From LH-M37 sp032251315 (GTDB lineage Bacteria > Pseudomonadota > Gammaproteobacteria > SZUA-229): a stretch of DNA of 12,755 bases. A program made the position numbers and the translations under genes. The stretch spans positions 1-12,755 of the forward strand of contig JAVVEE010000071.1 in the NCBI GenBank assembly GCA_032251315.1, given 5' to 3'. Positions 1 through 7,125 of the stretch are shown piece by piece (position 1 is the first letter of the stretch; each line of letters begins with the position of its first letter). The notes beneath the pieces are model-generated. The model saw nothing but the letters and a program-made list of their open reading frames with translations, had not been told where the DNA came from and did not search any database.

Positions 1-150
1 CGCAATCAAACAGGGCTCAAGCTGTGCAAGGTATTGCAGTAACTGATGACGCTTTAACTGTTTCTTTTTTATATAGCTGCCCATTTTATTGACTGCGTAT
101 AGATGAAAAATCGTTTTTGCTATATCTAAACCAATTGTTGTAATCTTCAT
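1..150 (-). CDS. IS110-family transposase, N-terminal part (cut by window edge)
   Basis: The minus strand reads open from an ATG at 150 to the window edge, giving the first 50 residues of a longer protein. It begins MKITTIGLDIAKTIFHLYAV, the typical opening of IS110-family (IS1111-like) transposases. The aspartate in GLDIAK is the first acidic residue of the family's RuvC-like DEDD nuclease domain. The last visible residues (LEPCLIA) sit just before where the family normally has a MEACG-like motif, so the frame appears intact. IS110 transposases insert and excise their element without classical terminal inverted repeats, guided in characterised members by an element-encoded bridge RNA. The C-terminal Ser-containing domain is outside the window, so I cannot say whether this copy is functional. 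Confidence 0.88.
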   Translation of the reverse strand, partial: MKITTIGLDIAKTIFHLYAVNKMGSYIKKKQLKRHQLLQYLAQLEPCLIA

Positions 151-254
151 GTTGGATCTGCTCCGCCTTTTTAAATGGTTGGTTGAAATTCCATTTTGGC
201 CCATTATGAGGCCGGTTATAAGGGGGAGTGGGTCCATACCATTATCTGTGGACT
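1..254 (-). mobile_element. IS110-family insertion sequence, transposase-proximal end
   Basis: The element comprises the transposase start (1-150) plus about 104 bp of non-coding end sequence. The boundary at 254 is inferred because positions 178-254 are identical, in reverse complement, to 12679-12755; beyond 254 the two flanks differ. The tip carries a short inverted repeat (GTCCA with TGGAC) that could form a small hairpin. No target-site duplication can be judged because the other end lies outside the window. The exact boundary could be a few bases shorter if the two copies share target bases. Confidence 0.75.
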
Positions 255-326
255 ATTGGTTTAATCATTATTCATCTTTTGCGTTTTTGGCGGACTAAAT
301 TTTTAGTTTTTGATTTTATCTCGTTT

Positions 327-351
327 ATCTGTGTCATCTGCGGATTGAATG
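327..351 (+). repeat. Dispersed ATCTGTG/ATCTGCGG motif
   Basis: A near-duplicated motif: ATCTGTGTC at 327-335 followed directly by ATCTGCGGATTGAATG at 336-351. The second unit matches 14 of 16 bases with the reverse complement of 12674-12689, which spans the inner junction of the right IS copy. Similar ATCTGTG..ATCTGYGGAT strings are common intergenic repeats in proteobacteria from memory, which I could not verify. The rest of 255-374 is AT-rich and shows nothing else I can interpret. Confidence 0.4.
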
Positions 352-374
352 CCTTTCACTCGGTAAAAAATTAG

Positions 375-665
375 CTACCCAGTCGTAAATTCCACCCGGC
401 ATTCATGGCCGCCCATCTTGAAATCACGGCAGATCTGGGGACGTTGCGCATAAATCATGCAGTTCATGGTCTGCCGGTTCAGCGCCGCGCACCAGCCGTC
501 GTCCAGCCGGGCCATGGTCTGCCCGCCCCAGCGGTCGGTAGCGATGTAGCGCTCCGGCACTCCGGTTTCGCTGATCAGCAATACTTCCAGGCGGCAGCAG
601 CTGGCCTGACACCGGTTGCAGGTGACTTCGGTAGACTCAACGGTTTCGGCTACGCTATTTTGCAT
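375..665 (-). CDS. YkgJ-family cysteine cluster protein (CxxCxxxCC, putative metal-binding)
   Basis: A small soluble protein of 96 residues. The cysteines are C16, C19, C23 and C24 (CxxCxxxCC), then C59, C69, C79 and C89 spaced exactly ten apart, ending with the sequence IYAQRPQICRDF. This matches the YkgJ/UPF0153 (CxxCxxCC) family, thought to bind zinc or an iron-sulfur cluster; no reaction is established for most members. An upstream in-frame ATG at 689 would add eight residues. I chose the ATG at 665 because a GAGGGA Shine-Dalgarno-like sequence lies about seven bases before it, while the 689 start has none. It is transcribed divergently from glnN, and its upstream region overlaps the putative NtrC sites, so nitrogen control is conceivable but not shown. 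The family call is firm; the cellular role is unknown. Confidence 0.82.
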   Translation of the reverse strand: MQNSVAETVESTEVTCNRCQASCCRLEVLLISETGVPERYIATDRWGGQTMARLDDGWCAALNRQTMNCMIYAQRPQICRDFKMGGHECRVEFTTG

Positions 666-681
666 TCGATAATCCCTCGGA

Positions 682-732
682 TGCACCATTATAGAACGTT
701 AGCGCCCTAAAAAGGTGCAGAAATGACCTGCA
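682..732 (+). promoter_or_regulatory. Candidate NtrC enhancer sites upstream of glnN
   Basis: Positions 716-732 read TGCA-N9-TGCA, the half-site geometry of NtrC operators, with an exact TGCAG/CTGCA inverted repeat. Positions 682-687 hold a perfect TGCACC half-site whose partner half is degenerate. TGCACC (682-687) and GGTGCA (714-719) face each other 26 bp apart, about two helical turns more than the canonical 5-bp spacing. Both lie roughly 150-200 bp upstream of the predicted sigma-54 start, the usual range for enhancers. The inner bases do not match the consensus well, so this is suggestive only. Confidence 0.35.
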
Positions 733-855
733 TAATGTGATCTGTTTCTGCCTGATAAGTATATAAGTTATTGGGGGGAGCATATAATTGCTATTTCCAT
801 GGGGTATTCGCCGAATTTCCGCTCAAAAACCACTGATAACCGCCGAGTAAAAAAT

Positions 856-871
856 TGGTGCGCTTATTGCA
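856..871 (+). promoter_or_regulatory. Sigma-54 (RpoN) promoter of glnN
   Basis: The sequence TGGTGCGCTTATTGCA matches the sigma-54 consensus TGGCACG-N4-TTGCW. The invariant GG (857-858) and GC (869-870) have the required spacing, and the complete TTGCA -12 element is present. Only the C and A of the -24 element differ. Transcription would start near 881-882, leaving a leader of about 138 nt before the glnN ATG. Glutamine synthetase genes are classic RpoN/NtrC targets, so the context supports the call. Confidence 0.62.
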
Positions 872-892
872 TAGAGCAAGACAGACCGACAT

Positions 893-976
893 TTAAGCTA
901 TCGACGCTTAACCATTTCAGGGTTAAGCCACTGAAGCACAAGCGCACTTTCGAAGTGCAGCTTATCACCGATAGCT
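893..976 (+). ncRNA. Structured glnN leader RNA (possible three-way junction, cis-regulatory)
   Basis: Three stems nest cleanly. P1 pairs 896-903 (AGCTATCG) with 969-976 (CGATAGCT), 8 bp and perfect. P2 pairs 906-913 (GCTTAACC) with 921-928 (GGTTAAGC), 8 bp with a 7-nt loop. P3 pairs 944-949 with 953-958 (GCACTT/AAGTGC, TCG loop), extended by AAGC/GCTT (940-943/960-963) across one bulged A. A competing hairpin, 893-898 (TTAAGC) with 906-911 (GCTTAA), excludes both P1 and P2. The fold begins about 11-15 nt after the predicted sigma-54 start, and a 43-nt AU-rich linker with a GAGGA Shine-Dalgarno separates it from glnN. It does not match what I recall of the cyanobacterial glnA (glutamine) riboswitch. 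The stems are read directly; regulation is inference. Confidence 0.45.
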
Positions 977-1019
977 CATAACAAATTTTAATTGAAATAT
1001 ACATATTGAGGAAAACGTA

Positions 1020-3194
1020 ATGAGTGGAAATGAATCTCGCGTTCAGGCAATTTATCAAATCACCAACCGCGAACCCATGGCTGTAGCAACTCCCGAACCA
1101 TTATCAAAAATCTGGGCCTGTGACGTCTTTAATCTGGCCAAGATGGAGGAGTCGCTCTCTAAAAACGCTTTCAAAGCGGTCAAAAACACCGTGCAGACCG
1201 GCGCGACGCTGAATGCCGCCACTGCTGATATCGTTGCTGCGGCGATGAAAGAGTGGGCGATGTCCAAAAACGTCAAGTTTTTCTCCCACATTTTCTTCCC
1301 CATGACCAATATCACCGCCGAGAAGCACGATGGCTTTATCGTCACCAACTCGGAAGGTGCCGCGATTACCGAATTTACCGGCAGCTTGCTGATCAAGGGC
1401 GAACCTGATGGTTCTTCCTTCCCCAATGGCAGCATCCGCATGACCAATGCTGCGCGCGGCTATACCGCCTGGGATCCAACCAGCCCGGTCTACATCATGC
1501 ACACCGATAACGGCTCCACCCTGATGATTCCCAGTGTCTTCATGTCCTGGACTGGTGAGGCACTGGATAAGAAAATCCCGCTGCTGCGCTCCAACAATGC
1601 CATGAACACGGCGGCGCAGAAAGTACTGACCCTGATGGGCGAGACCGAGATAGCGCCATTAAATTCCAGCTGCGGCGCGGAGCAGGAATATTTTCTGGTC
1701 GATGCCAACTTTGCCAACAGCCGTCCCGACCTTCTGCTGGCCGGTCGCACCCTGTTCGGTGCACCGCCTGCCAAAGGCCAGCAGTTTGACGACCATTACT
1801 TCGGCGCCATCCCGGCGCGCGTTCAGGTTTATATGCAGGATCTTGAAGATCAGCTGTACCGGCTCGGCATCCCTGCCAAAACCCATCACAATGAAGTGGC
1901 GCCGGGTCAGTTCGAGATTGCACCCTACTTCGAAGCGGCCAACGTCGCCGCCGACCATCAACAGCTGATGATGACACTGCTGAAAACCACCGCCAGGAAA
2001 CATGGCTTCGTCTGCCTGCTGCACGAAAAGCCCTTCGCCGGCATCAACGGTTCCGGCAAGCACGTAAACTGGTCGGTGGGCAATGCCACGCAGGGCAACC
2101 TGCTCGACCCCGGCAGCACACCCCATGACAATCTGAATTTCCTGCTGTTCTGCGGCGCGGTTATTCGCGGCGTACATCTTTTCGGCCCCCTGCTGCGCGC
2201 AGTTATCGCCACCGCTTCCAACGACCATCGCCTGGGCGCCAATGAAGCGCCACCTGCCATTCTCTCTGTCTATCTGGGTGATCAGCTGGAAAATGTATTC
2301 CAGGATATCAAGGACGGCAAACTCGCCAGCAGTGAAGTCGGCGGCCTGATGGATCTGGGCCTTTCCCAGATTCTCAAGTTTGAACGCGATCCTGGCGACC
2401 GTAACCGCACCTCGCCGTTTGCCTTCACCGGCAACCGTTTTGAATTCCGCGCGGTCGGCTCCTCGCAGTCGGTATCCGGCCCACTGATCGCGATGAATAC
2501 CATTCTGGCCGACTCACTGAACTGGATCGCCGAAAAGCTGGAAGCCCAGTTGGGCAAGGGCGTCAATCAGGACGACGCGGTATTTGCCGTACTCAAAGAG
2601 CTGATGAATGAACATGGCAATGCCGTCTTCGGCGGCGACGGTTACTCTTCAGACTGGCACACCGCCGCCGTTGAAGAACGCGGCTTGAAGAACATCCCCA
2701 CTACTGCCGATGCTTTGCCGGCGTTTCGCGAAGAGGCGGTGAAAAGCCTGTTCAAAAACACCAACGTACTTTCACCGGTTGAGCTGGAAAGCCGCTATGA
2801 AGTTTATGCCGAGCAATACATTCTCTCCATCGAAGTAGAAGCGAAGCTGATGATAGAGATGGCAAAAACGTCCATCTACCCGGCAGCCATCAGCAATCTC
2901 TTCGAGCTTTCCAGCACCACTTCGAGCATGGCGGAGATGGGCATTGAGATGGATGCCTCGGTCGCAAAATCGATCGCTGCTGAAACTAATGCCATGATGG
3001 CGGCAGTGAAAAAACTCAGCGCAGCTCTGGAGCGCGATGATTTTGCTTCGATTGAAGAGCATATGCAATATTCGGCCAACGAGATTCACAGCCTGATGGA
3101 TGAGGTGCGCGAGCATGCTGATCTGCTGGAGACTGAAGTCGCCGATGATCTGTGGCCATTGCCCAAGTACCGTGAAATGCTGTTTATCAAGTAA
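1020..3194 (+). CDS. glnN: Glutamine synthetase type III (GSIII)
   Basis: Catalyses ATP-dependent condensation of glutamate and ammonium to glutamine in the cytoplasm. At 724 residues it has the length of type III enzymes (about 700-730), far above the ~470 of GlnA type I. Family motifs in order: KGEPDGSSFPNGSIR (126-140) and ARGYTAWDPTSPVYI (145-159) in the N-terminal GSIII region; GAEQEYFLVD (219-228) with metal-binding glutamates; HHNEVAPGQFEIAP (289-302); and the ATP/glutamate site HEKPFAGINGSGKHVNWS (335-352), followed by a helical C-terminal region. GSIII forms dodecamers and, unlike type I, is not known for adenylylation at the GlnE tyrosine. Start: ATG at 1020 with GAGGA eight bases upstream. 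It is monocistronic, with its own sigma-54 promoter, structured leader and terminator, which fits expression under nitrogen limitation. No truncation is seen. Confidence 0.96.
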   Translation: MSGNESRVQAIYQITNREPMAVATPEPLSKIWACDVFNLAKMEESLSKNAFKAVKNTVQTGATLNAATADIVAAAMKEWAMSKNVKFFSHIFFPMTNITAEKHDGFIVTNSEGAAITEFTGSLLIKGEPDGSSFPNGSIRMTNAARGYTAWDPTSPVYIMHTDNGSTLMIPSVFMSWTGEALDKKIPLLRSNNAMNTAAQKVLTLMGETEIAPLNSSCGAEQEYFLVDANFANSRPDLLLAGRTLFGAPPAKGQQFDDHYFGAIPARVQVYMQDLEDQLYRLGIPAKTHHNEVAPGQFEIAPYFEAANVAADHQQLMMTLLKTTARKHGFVCLLHEKPFAGINGSGKHVNWSVGNATQGNLLDPGSTPHDNLNFLLFCGAVIRGVHLFGPLLRAVIATASNDHRLGANEAPPAILSVYLGDQLENVFQDIKDGKLASSEVGGLMDLGLSQILKFERDPGDRNRTSPFAFTGNRFEFRAVGSSQSVSGPLIAMNTILADSLNWIAEKLEAQLGKGVNQDDAVFAVLKELMNEHGNAVFGGDGYSSDWHTAAVEERGLKNIPTTADALPAFREEAVKSLFKNTNVLSPVELESRYEVYAEQYILSIEVEAKLMIEMAKTSIYPAAISNLFELSSTTSSMAEMGIEMDASVAKSIAAETNAMMAAVKKLSAALERDDFASIEEHMQYSANEIHSLMDEVREHADLLETEVADDLWPLPKYREMLFIK

Positions 3195-3220
3195 CGGCTA
3201 CTGCTGTTGCATTAAAGCCG

Positions 3221-3251
3221 AGAAGGCCGCTAAATTTAGCGGCCTTTTTTC
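3221..3251 (+). terminator. Intrinsic terminator of glnN
   Basis: A perfect 24-bp palindrome at 3223-3246 (AAGGCCGCTAAA and its complement) is followed by a T run ending at 3250. It begins 26 bp after the glnN stop codon. The arms are GC-rich at the base and AAA/TTT at the tip, which serves as the loop. Confidence 0.9.
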
Positions 3252-3369
3252 ATTGTAAATAATTATTGAGACAAGAGTAATATTACTTATATTTCAATGT
3301 AGCGTAATTGATCATCATAAGATTCATATTGTGTTTATGGTAAGAGGCACCAATGTTGCGAGCACAGGT

Positions 3370-3388
3370 CCTAAATCCGACAGCCTCC
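3370..3388 (+). repeat. Half copy of the CCGACAGCC-tipped repeat
   Basis: This 19-bp string matches 7773-7791 at 18 of 19 positions, including AAATCCGACAGCCTCC exactly. It lies 18 bp upstream of the START-domain gene. Only one end is present here, whereas the copy at 7714-7791 has both inverted ends. It may be a solo tip or remnant of the same dispersed element. Confidence 0.55.
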
Positions 3389-3406
3389 TGATAGAAGGTT
3401 TTTAAT

Positions 3407-4057
3407 ATGAAAACTATATCCATGGCAGCTTTAGCGACAATCTTAAGCTTTTACATGATGCCTTCGAACCTGCTGGCAGAAACCACCTCGTCATCGTGGG
3501 AGAAAATCAGGGAAGAGCAGGGCATCGTTGTTTATGCTCAGGAAATCGAGGGTTCCGATGTTGTCAGAGTGAAGACCCAGATGGTTATTGAAGCGAGCCT
3601 GGAGGAGGTGCAGGCTTTTATAGAAGATATTTCCAAAAGAAAAAAATGGGTGCCGTTTCTGGCGGAGGCGCGCATATTAAAAGACTATTCGCCAACGGAA
3701 AGACTGGAATACACCCTTTTTGAAGCGCCCTGGCCCGCCTCCGACAGAGATTTTGTCTATCGCCGGAAACTGATCTACAAGGACGATGAAAAAATAGTCA
3801 TGGAGGTGACCTCAGAAGAGAGCGAACTGATGCCCGAGCAGGATGAGACGGTGAGGGCGGAGATACTTGAAAGCCGATATACCCTGCTCGCTGTCAATGA
3901 CAACAAGACAAAAGCCGAACTGATTTTTCACGCCGACCTCAAAGGCTGGCTGCCGAACTGGATCATTAACAGGATACAGCAGGCACTGCCTTTCAGAATG
4001 CTGCAAAATTTAAGGTTGCAGGTGGAGCAGGTGAACAGTCCGCAGGAAAGTGAATAA
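3407..4057 (+). CDS. Exported START-domain (SRPBCC fold) protein
   Basis: A 216-residue protein with a likely Sec signal peptide: residues 1-24 are hydrophobic and end LLA before ETT, a plausible signal peptidase I site. The mature part has the START/polyketide-cyclase pattern: W..IREEQGIVVYAQEIEGS near 31-50, then a helix and strand leading to WVPFL, EYTLFEAPWPASDRDFVYRR around 105-125, and a C-terminal amphipathic helix (WIINRIQQALPFRMLQNLRLQVEQ). The PWP..DRD motif is characteristic of bacterial START proteins, whose fold makes a hydrophobic pocket for lipids. The ligand is unknown. An AAGG lies about ten bases before the ATG. It converges on frmB with a gap of only 6 bp between stop codons and no visible terminator. 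A role in periplasmic lipid binding is inference. Confidence 0.85.
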   Translation: MKTISMAALATILSFYMMPSNLLAETTSSSWEKIREEQGIVVYAQEIEGSDVVRVKTQMVIEASLEEVQAFIEDISKRKKWVPFLAEARILKDYSPTERLEYTLFEAPWPASDRDFVYRRKLIYKDDEKIVMEVTSEESELMPEQDETVRAEILESRYTLLAVNDNKTKAELIFHADLKGWLPNWIINRIQQALPFRMLQNLRLQVEQVNSPQESE

Positions 4058-4063
4058 CTACTT

Positions 4064-4906
4064 CTAAGATTTCAATGCCCGTGCATGGTAGGCGATATGT
4101 TCGCCGATGAAGCTGGCGATAAAATGGTAGCTGTGGTCATAGCCTTCCTGCATGCGCAGGGTGATGGCCTGTCCGGCTTTGTCGCAGGCGGCCTTCAGAT
4201 TCTCCGGCAGCAGCTGCTTCTCGTCATAAAATTCATCGGCGGTACCCTGATCAATCAGAATATCGGCAACTCTGGCGCCCGCTTCGATCAGGGCGGTGGT
4301 GTCGTAGGCCTTCCAGGTTGTGGTGTCATCACCCAGATAGGCGCTGAAACAGGTTTTTCCCCACTCCCCGTTTACCGGGTTGCAGATCGGGGCGAAGGCG
4401 GAGACCGATCTGTAGCCAGACGGATTTTTAAGCGCGCAGATTAAAGCGCCGTGCCCGCCCATGGAGTGACCGGAGACCGATTTAACGCCGGCGAGCAACG
4501 GCAGCTCAGCTTCCAGCAAGGCCGGCAGTTCCTGAGTGACGTAATCATACATCTGGTAATGTTCGGCCCAGGGCGGTTGCGTCGCGTTGACATAGAAACC
4601 GGCGCCCTGGCCCAGATCATAACGCTCGGCATCGGCGACATCGCCGCCGCGCGGGCTGGTGTCGGGGAAGATGATGGCGATGCCGTGCTCGGCCGCGTAA
4701 CGCTGCGCCCCGGCCTTGCTGCGGGCGTTGTCATCGGTGCAGGTCAGGCCGGAGAGCCAGTACAGCGCGGGCACCTTTTCGCTCTGCGCCTGCGGCGGCA
4801 GGTAGACCGAAAAGGTCATTTCACAATGGCACGATGCAGAGTCGTGGCGGTAACGATTGAGATAACCGCCGAACTCCCTGATGCTTTCAATAGTTTGCAG
4901 TGACAT
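4064..4906 (-). CDS. frmB: S-formylglutathione hydrolase
   Basis: Hydrolyses S-formylglutathione to glutathione and formate, the second step of glutathione-dependent formaldehyde detoxification. The 280-residue alpha/beta-hydrolase has the usual family length. The catalytic triad is visible: Ser148 in SGHSMGGHGAL, Asp224 in DQGTADEF and His258 in YDHSYHFI. The oxyanion region LSGLTCTDDN (51-60) is also typical. An ATG at 4951 would add 15 residues. I prefer 4906 because it starts with the family sequence MSLQTIESIREFGG and has AGGAG seven bases upstream. That Shine-Dalgarno contains the TAG stop of frmA, so the two genes are probably translationally coupled. Nothing is truncated. Confidence 0.95.
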   Translation of the reverse strand: MSLQTIESIREFGGYLNRYRHDSASCHCEMTFSVYLPPQAQSEKVPALYWLSGLTCTDDNARSKAGAQRYAAEHGIAIIFPDTSPRGGDVADAERYDLGQGAGFYVNATQPPWAEHYQMYDYVTQELPALLEAELPLLAGVKSVSGHSMGGHGALICALKNPSGYRSVSAFAPICNPVNGEWGKTCFSAYLGDDTTTWKAYDTTALIEAGARVADILIDQGTADEFYDEKQLLPENLKAACDKAGQAITLRMQEGYDHSYHFIASFIGEHIAYHARALKS

Positions 4907-4916
4907 GATGCGGCTC

Positions 4917-6026
4917 CTAAAAAATAATGACCGAGCGAATGCTTTCGCCACTGTGCATCAAATCAAAGGCGCGGTTGATGTCCTCCAGCGGCATGGTGTG
5001 GGTAACCATGCTGTCCAGCTCGATTTTGCCGTCCATGTAACGCTCGACGTAACCGGGCAATTCGGTTCTGCCCTTGACGCCGCCGAAGGCGCTGCCTTTC
5101 CAGGTTCGGCCGACCACCAGATTGAAAGGACGGGTCTGGATGACCTGACCACTGCCGGCGACGCCAATCACGGTCGACACGCCCCAGCCCATGTGCGTGC
5201 ATTCCAGGGCATCGCGCATAACGTGAACATTGCCGATACATTCGAAGGAATAGTCCGGGCCGCCGTTGAAAGTATCCTGCATGTATTCGACAAAGTTGTC
5301 GCCGACATCGTTGGGGTTAACAAAATCGGTCGCGCCCAGCTGTCTGGCAAATTCAAATTTATCGGGATTAATGTCGATGGCGATAATGCGTGACGCGCCC
5401 GCCATCACCGCACCCTGCACGCAGGAGAGACCGATGCCGCCCAGCCCGAATACCGCCACGGTCGAACCGGCCTCAACTTTGGCAGTATTGAGCACCGCGC
5501 CGATGCCGGTGGTGACGCCGCAACCGAGTAGACAGACTTTGTCCAGCGGCGCAGCCTTGTTGATTTTGGCCAGCGCAATTTCCGGCACCACGGTGTATTC
5601 AGAAAACGTGGAGCAGCCCATATAATGATAGATGTCCTTACCGTTTTTGGAGAAACGCCGCGTGCCGTCGGGCATGTAACCGGTCCACACTGTCGAAGCG
5701 ATAGACTGGCAGAGATTGGTCTTGGGCGATTTGCAGTATTCGCATTCGCCGCATTCAGGAATGTATAAAGGGATGACATGATCACCCACCGCTAAAGTGG
5801 TAACACCCTCGCCCAGCTCGACCACTTCGCAGCCGCCTTCGTGGCCGAGAATGGCGGGGAAGGCGCCTTCCGGATCATCGCCCGAAAGCGTAAAAGCGTC
5901 GGTATGACAGACACCGGAAGCGATCACTTTCAAAAGCACCTCGCCGCGTTTGGGGCCCATGACTTCAACTTCTTCAATGGACAGGGGTTTTTTGGCTTCC
6001 CATGCAACTGCGGCTCTGGCTTTCAT
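4917..6026 (-). CDS. frmA: S-(hydroxymethyl)glutathione dehydrogenase / class III alcohol dehydrogenase
   Basis: Oxidises S-hydroxymethylglutathione, formed spontaneously from formaldehyde and glutathione, to S-formylglutathione with NAD+. The 369 residues match class III zinc ADHs. Catalytic zinc ligands are Cys40 (GVCHTD), His62 and Glu63 (GHEGG), and Cys169 (LLGCGVTTG). Structural zinc is held by Cys92, Cys95, Cys98 and Cys106. The Rossmann motif GLGGIGL lies at 194-200, with Asp218 at the end of the second strand, consistent with NAD preference. Start: ATG at 6026 preceded by AGAGAG. It is followed 10 bp later by frmB, so its product is handed to the neighbouring enzyme. No FrmR-type regulator gene is present. 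DUF2333 lies 44 bp upstream on the same strand and may be co-transcribed. Confidence 0.96.
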   Translation of the reverse strand: MKARAAVAWEAKKPLSIEEVEVMGPKRGEVLLKVIASGVCHTDAFTLSGDDPEGAFPAILGHEGGCEVVELGEGVTTLAVGDHVIPLYIPECGECEYCKSPKTNLCQSIASTVWTGYMPDGTRRFSKNGKDIYHYMGCSTFSEYTVVPEIALAKINKAAPLDKVCLLGCGVTTGIGAVLNTAKVEAGSTVAVFGLGGIGLSCVQGAVMAGASRIIAIDINPDKFEFARQLGATDFVNPNDVGDNFVEYMQDTFNGGPDYSFECIGNVHVMRDALECTHMGWGVSTVIGVAGSGQVIQTRPFNLVVGRTWKGSAFGGVKGRTELPGYVERYMDGKIELDSMVTHTMPLEDINRAFDLMHSGESIRSVIIF

Positions 6027-6070
6027 ATGATTTCTCTCTGTAGGATTAGGATGGTGATAATTGAAGGTAC

Positions 6071-7069
6071 TTAGCCTCGCGCCATCAGCGCGCGCAAGTC
6101 GATTACTGCGGCATTGGCGCGGGAGATGTAATTGGCCATGGTCAGCGAATAGTTGGCCACCCAGCCGAAGCCGCTGCCGTTGAGCACCATCGGGCTGGAG
6201 ACTGGCCTCTGCGCCTCTTCCAGCTCACGAATAATCTGCTCTAGCGAGGCGATGGCGTTTTTCCGCTCCAGGCTGGAACGGAAATCGATTTCCGCAGCGC
6301 GGAAAAGATGCAGCAGCGCCCAGACGTGACCGCGCGCCTCGTAAAAAATATCATCCACTTCCAGCCAGGGTGTACGGGTGAAGGCGACGCTCTGTGCCGG
6401 TGTGCTCCCGAGTACGGCAGGGTCATTGATCAGATCGATGCGCCTGCGCGCCTGGCCAACACTGGCGGAGAGACGCTGGGAAAGGCTGCCCAGTCGCTTC
6501 TCCACCACCTGCAACCAGCTGGCGAGATTATCGGCACGGGCAAAAAACTCCGCGTTGCTGTCGTCATCATCCAGCAGGCGTTCACGGTAGGCGCGCAGAT
6601 GCACCAGGCCGGTGCGGTATTCGGTTTCAGTGGCGGGCAGCATCCAGGAGTCATTCTGGAAACTGAACTGCGGCTCAGCACGGGCAAGGTCGGCGTCTTC
6701 CACCGACTGCGATTGCGAGCGGGCATAGTGGTTGCGCAGCGCCGCAGAGTGATCGCGCAATGCCACCAGCACGCCGAACTCCCAGTTGGGCATGTCGTCG
6801 AGAAGACTGAAAGGGGGCAGCACATCATTACTGATATAGCCGCCGGTTTTCTCCAGCAGAGTCTCACCTATGGTGATCGCCGTGTTAACGCTGGCGCTAC
6901 CGATGACCGGCTCTTCACCGCGCTGTTCGGCCTTTACCTTGAATGACTTCGGCTCGTTACTGACCACAAAAGTGATGACCAGCATAACCAGCAATAGCAG
7001 CAACACTATGCCGCCGGCCAGACGGCTGCGGGCAACCCAGGGAGTAAGTCTTTCGCGCAAAGATGGCAT
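6071..7069 (-). CDS. DUF2333 family inner-membrane protein
   Basis: A 332-residue protein with a basic N-terminus (MPSLRERLTPWVARSR), one transmembrane helix at about 17-36, and a long, mostly helical region likely in the periplasm. It carries the DUF2333 signature: GYISNDVLPPFSLLDDMPNWEFGVLVALRD, then SRSQSQS-like ARSQSQSVEDADLARAEPQFSF and an EYRTGL segment. The family is common in gammaproteobacteria and has no assigned function. An upstream in-frame ATG at 7120 would add 17 residues. I prefer 7069 because a GAAGAGA Shine-Dalgarno precedes it and it places a charged N-terminus directly before the membrane helix. It ends 44 bp before frmA with no terminator seen, so a shared transcript is possible. 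Confidence 0.85.
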   Translation of the reverse strand: MPSLRERLTPWVARSRLAGGIVLLLLLVMLVITFVVSNEPKSFKVKAEQRGEEPVIGSASVNTAITIGETLLEKTGGYISNDVLPPFSLLDDMPNWEFGVLVALRDHSAALRNHYARSQSQSVEDADLARAEPQFSFQNDSWMLPATETEYRTGLVHLRAYRERLLDDDDSNAEFFARADNLASWLQVVEKRLGSLSQRLSASVGQARRRIDLINDPAVLGSTPAQSVAFTRTPWLEVDDIFYEARGHVWALLHLFRAAEIDFRSSLERKNAIASLEQIIRELEEAQRPVSSPMVLNGSGFGWVANYSLTMANYISRANAAVIDLRALMARG

Positions 7070-7096
7070 AAATTTCTCTTCATTAAATAAACAACC

Positions 7097-7125
7097 AGCA
7101 TAGCGCTGATAAGCCGGCACCGCAA
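7097..7125 (-). promoter_or_regulatory. Possible sigma-70 promoter for the DUF2333 gene
   Basis: On the minus strand TTGCGG (7125-7120) and TATGCT (7102-7097) are separated by exactly 17 bp, giving a predicted start about 20 bp before the DUF2333 ATG at 7069. Both boxes match the consensus only partly, so this is a weak prediction. Confidence 0.28.

Noticed and set aside
405..710. Plus-strand 101-codon frame opposite the YkgJ gene
   Set aside because: It is an antisense shadow; the minus-strand frame has the conserved cysteine pattern and a ribosome site.
893..976. Known cyanobacterial glnA glutamine riboswitch
   Set aside because: The overall three-stem layout is similar, but the conserved sequences I remember for that RNA around the junction are not present, so I report an unclassified leader instead.
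799..981. A 60-codon plus-strand open frame upstream of glnN
   Set aside because: It spans the sigma-54 promoter and the structured leader, has no clear ribosome site, and its sequence shows no family features. It would also be transcribed only from an upstream promoter for which I see no good evidence.
1104..3116. Several long minus-strand frames inside glnN
   Set aside because: They arise from the codon bias of glnN on the opposite strand; none has recognisable motifs or ribosome sites, and glnN is unambiguous.
3276..3287. 12-bp palindrome AGTAATATTACT upstream of the START gene
   Set aside because: It could be an operator, but a short AT-rich palindrome of this size is expected by chance, and no known regulator motif matches.
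4085..6946. Plus-strand frames of 119-212 codons opposite frmB, frmA and DUF2333
   Set aside because: They lie antisense to well-identified genes, have compositions typical of reverse-strand readings, and show no domains.
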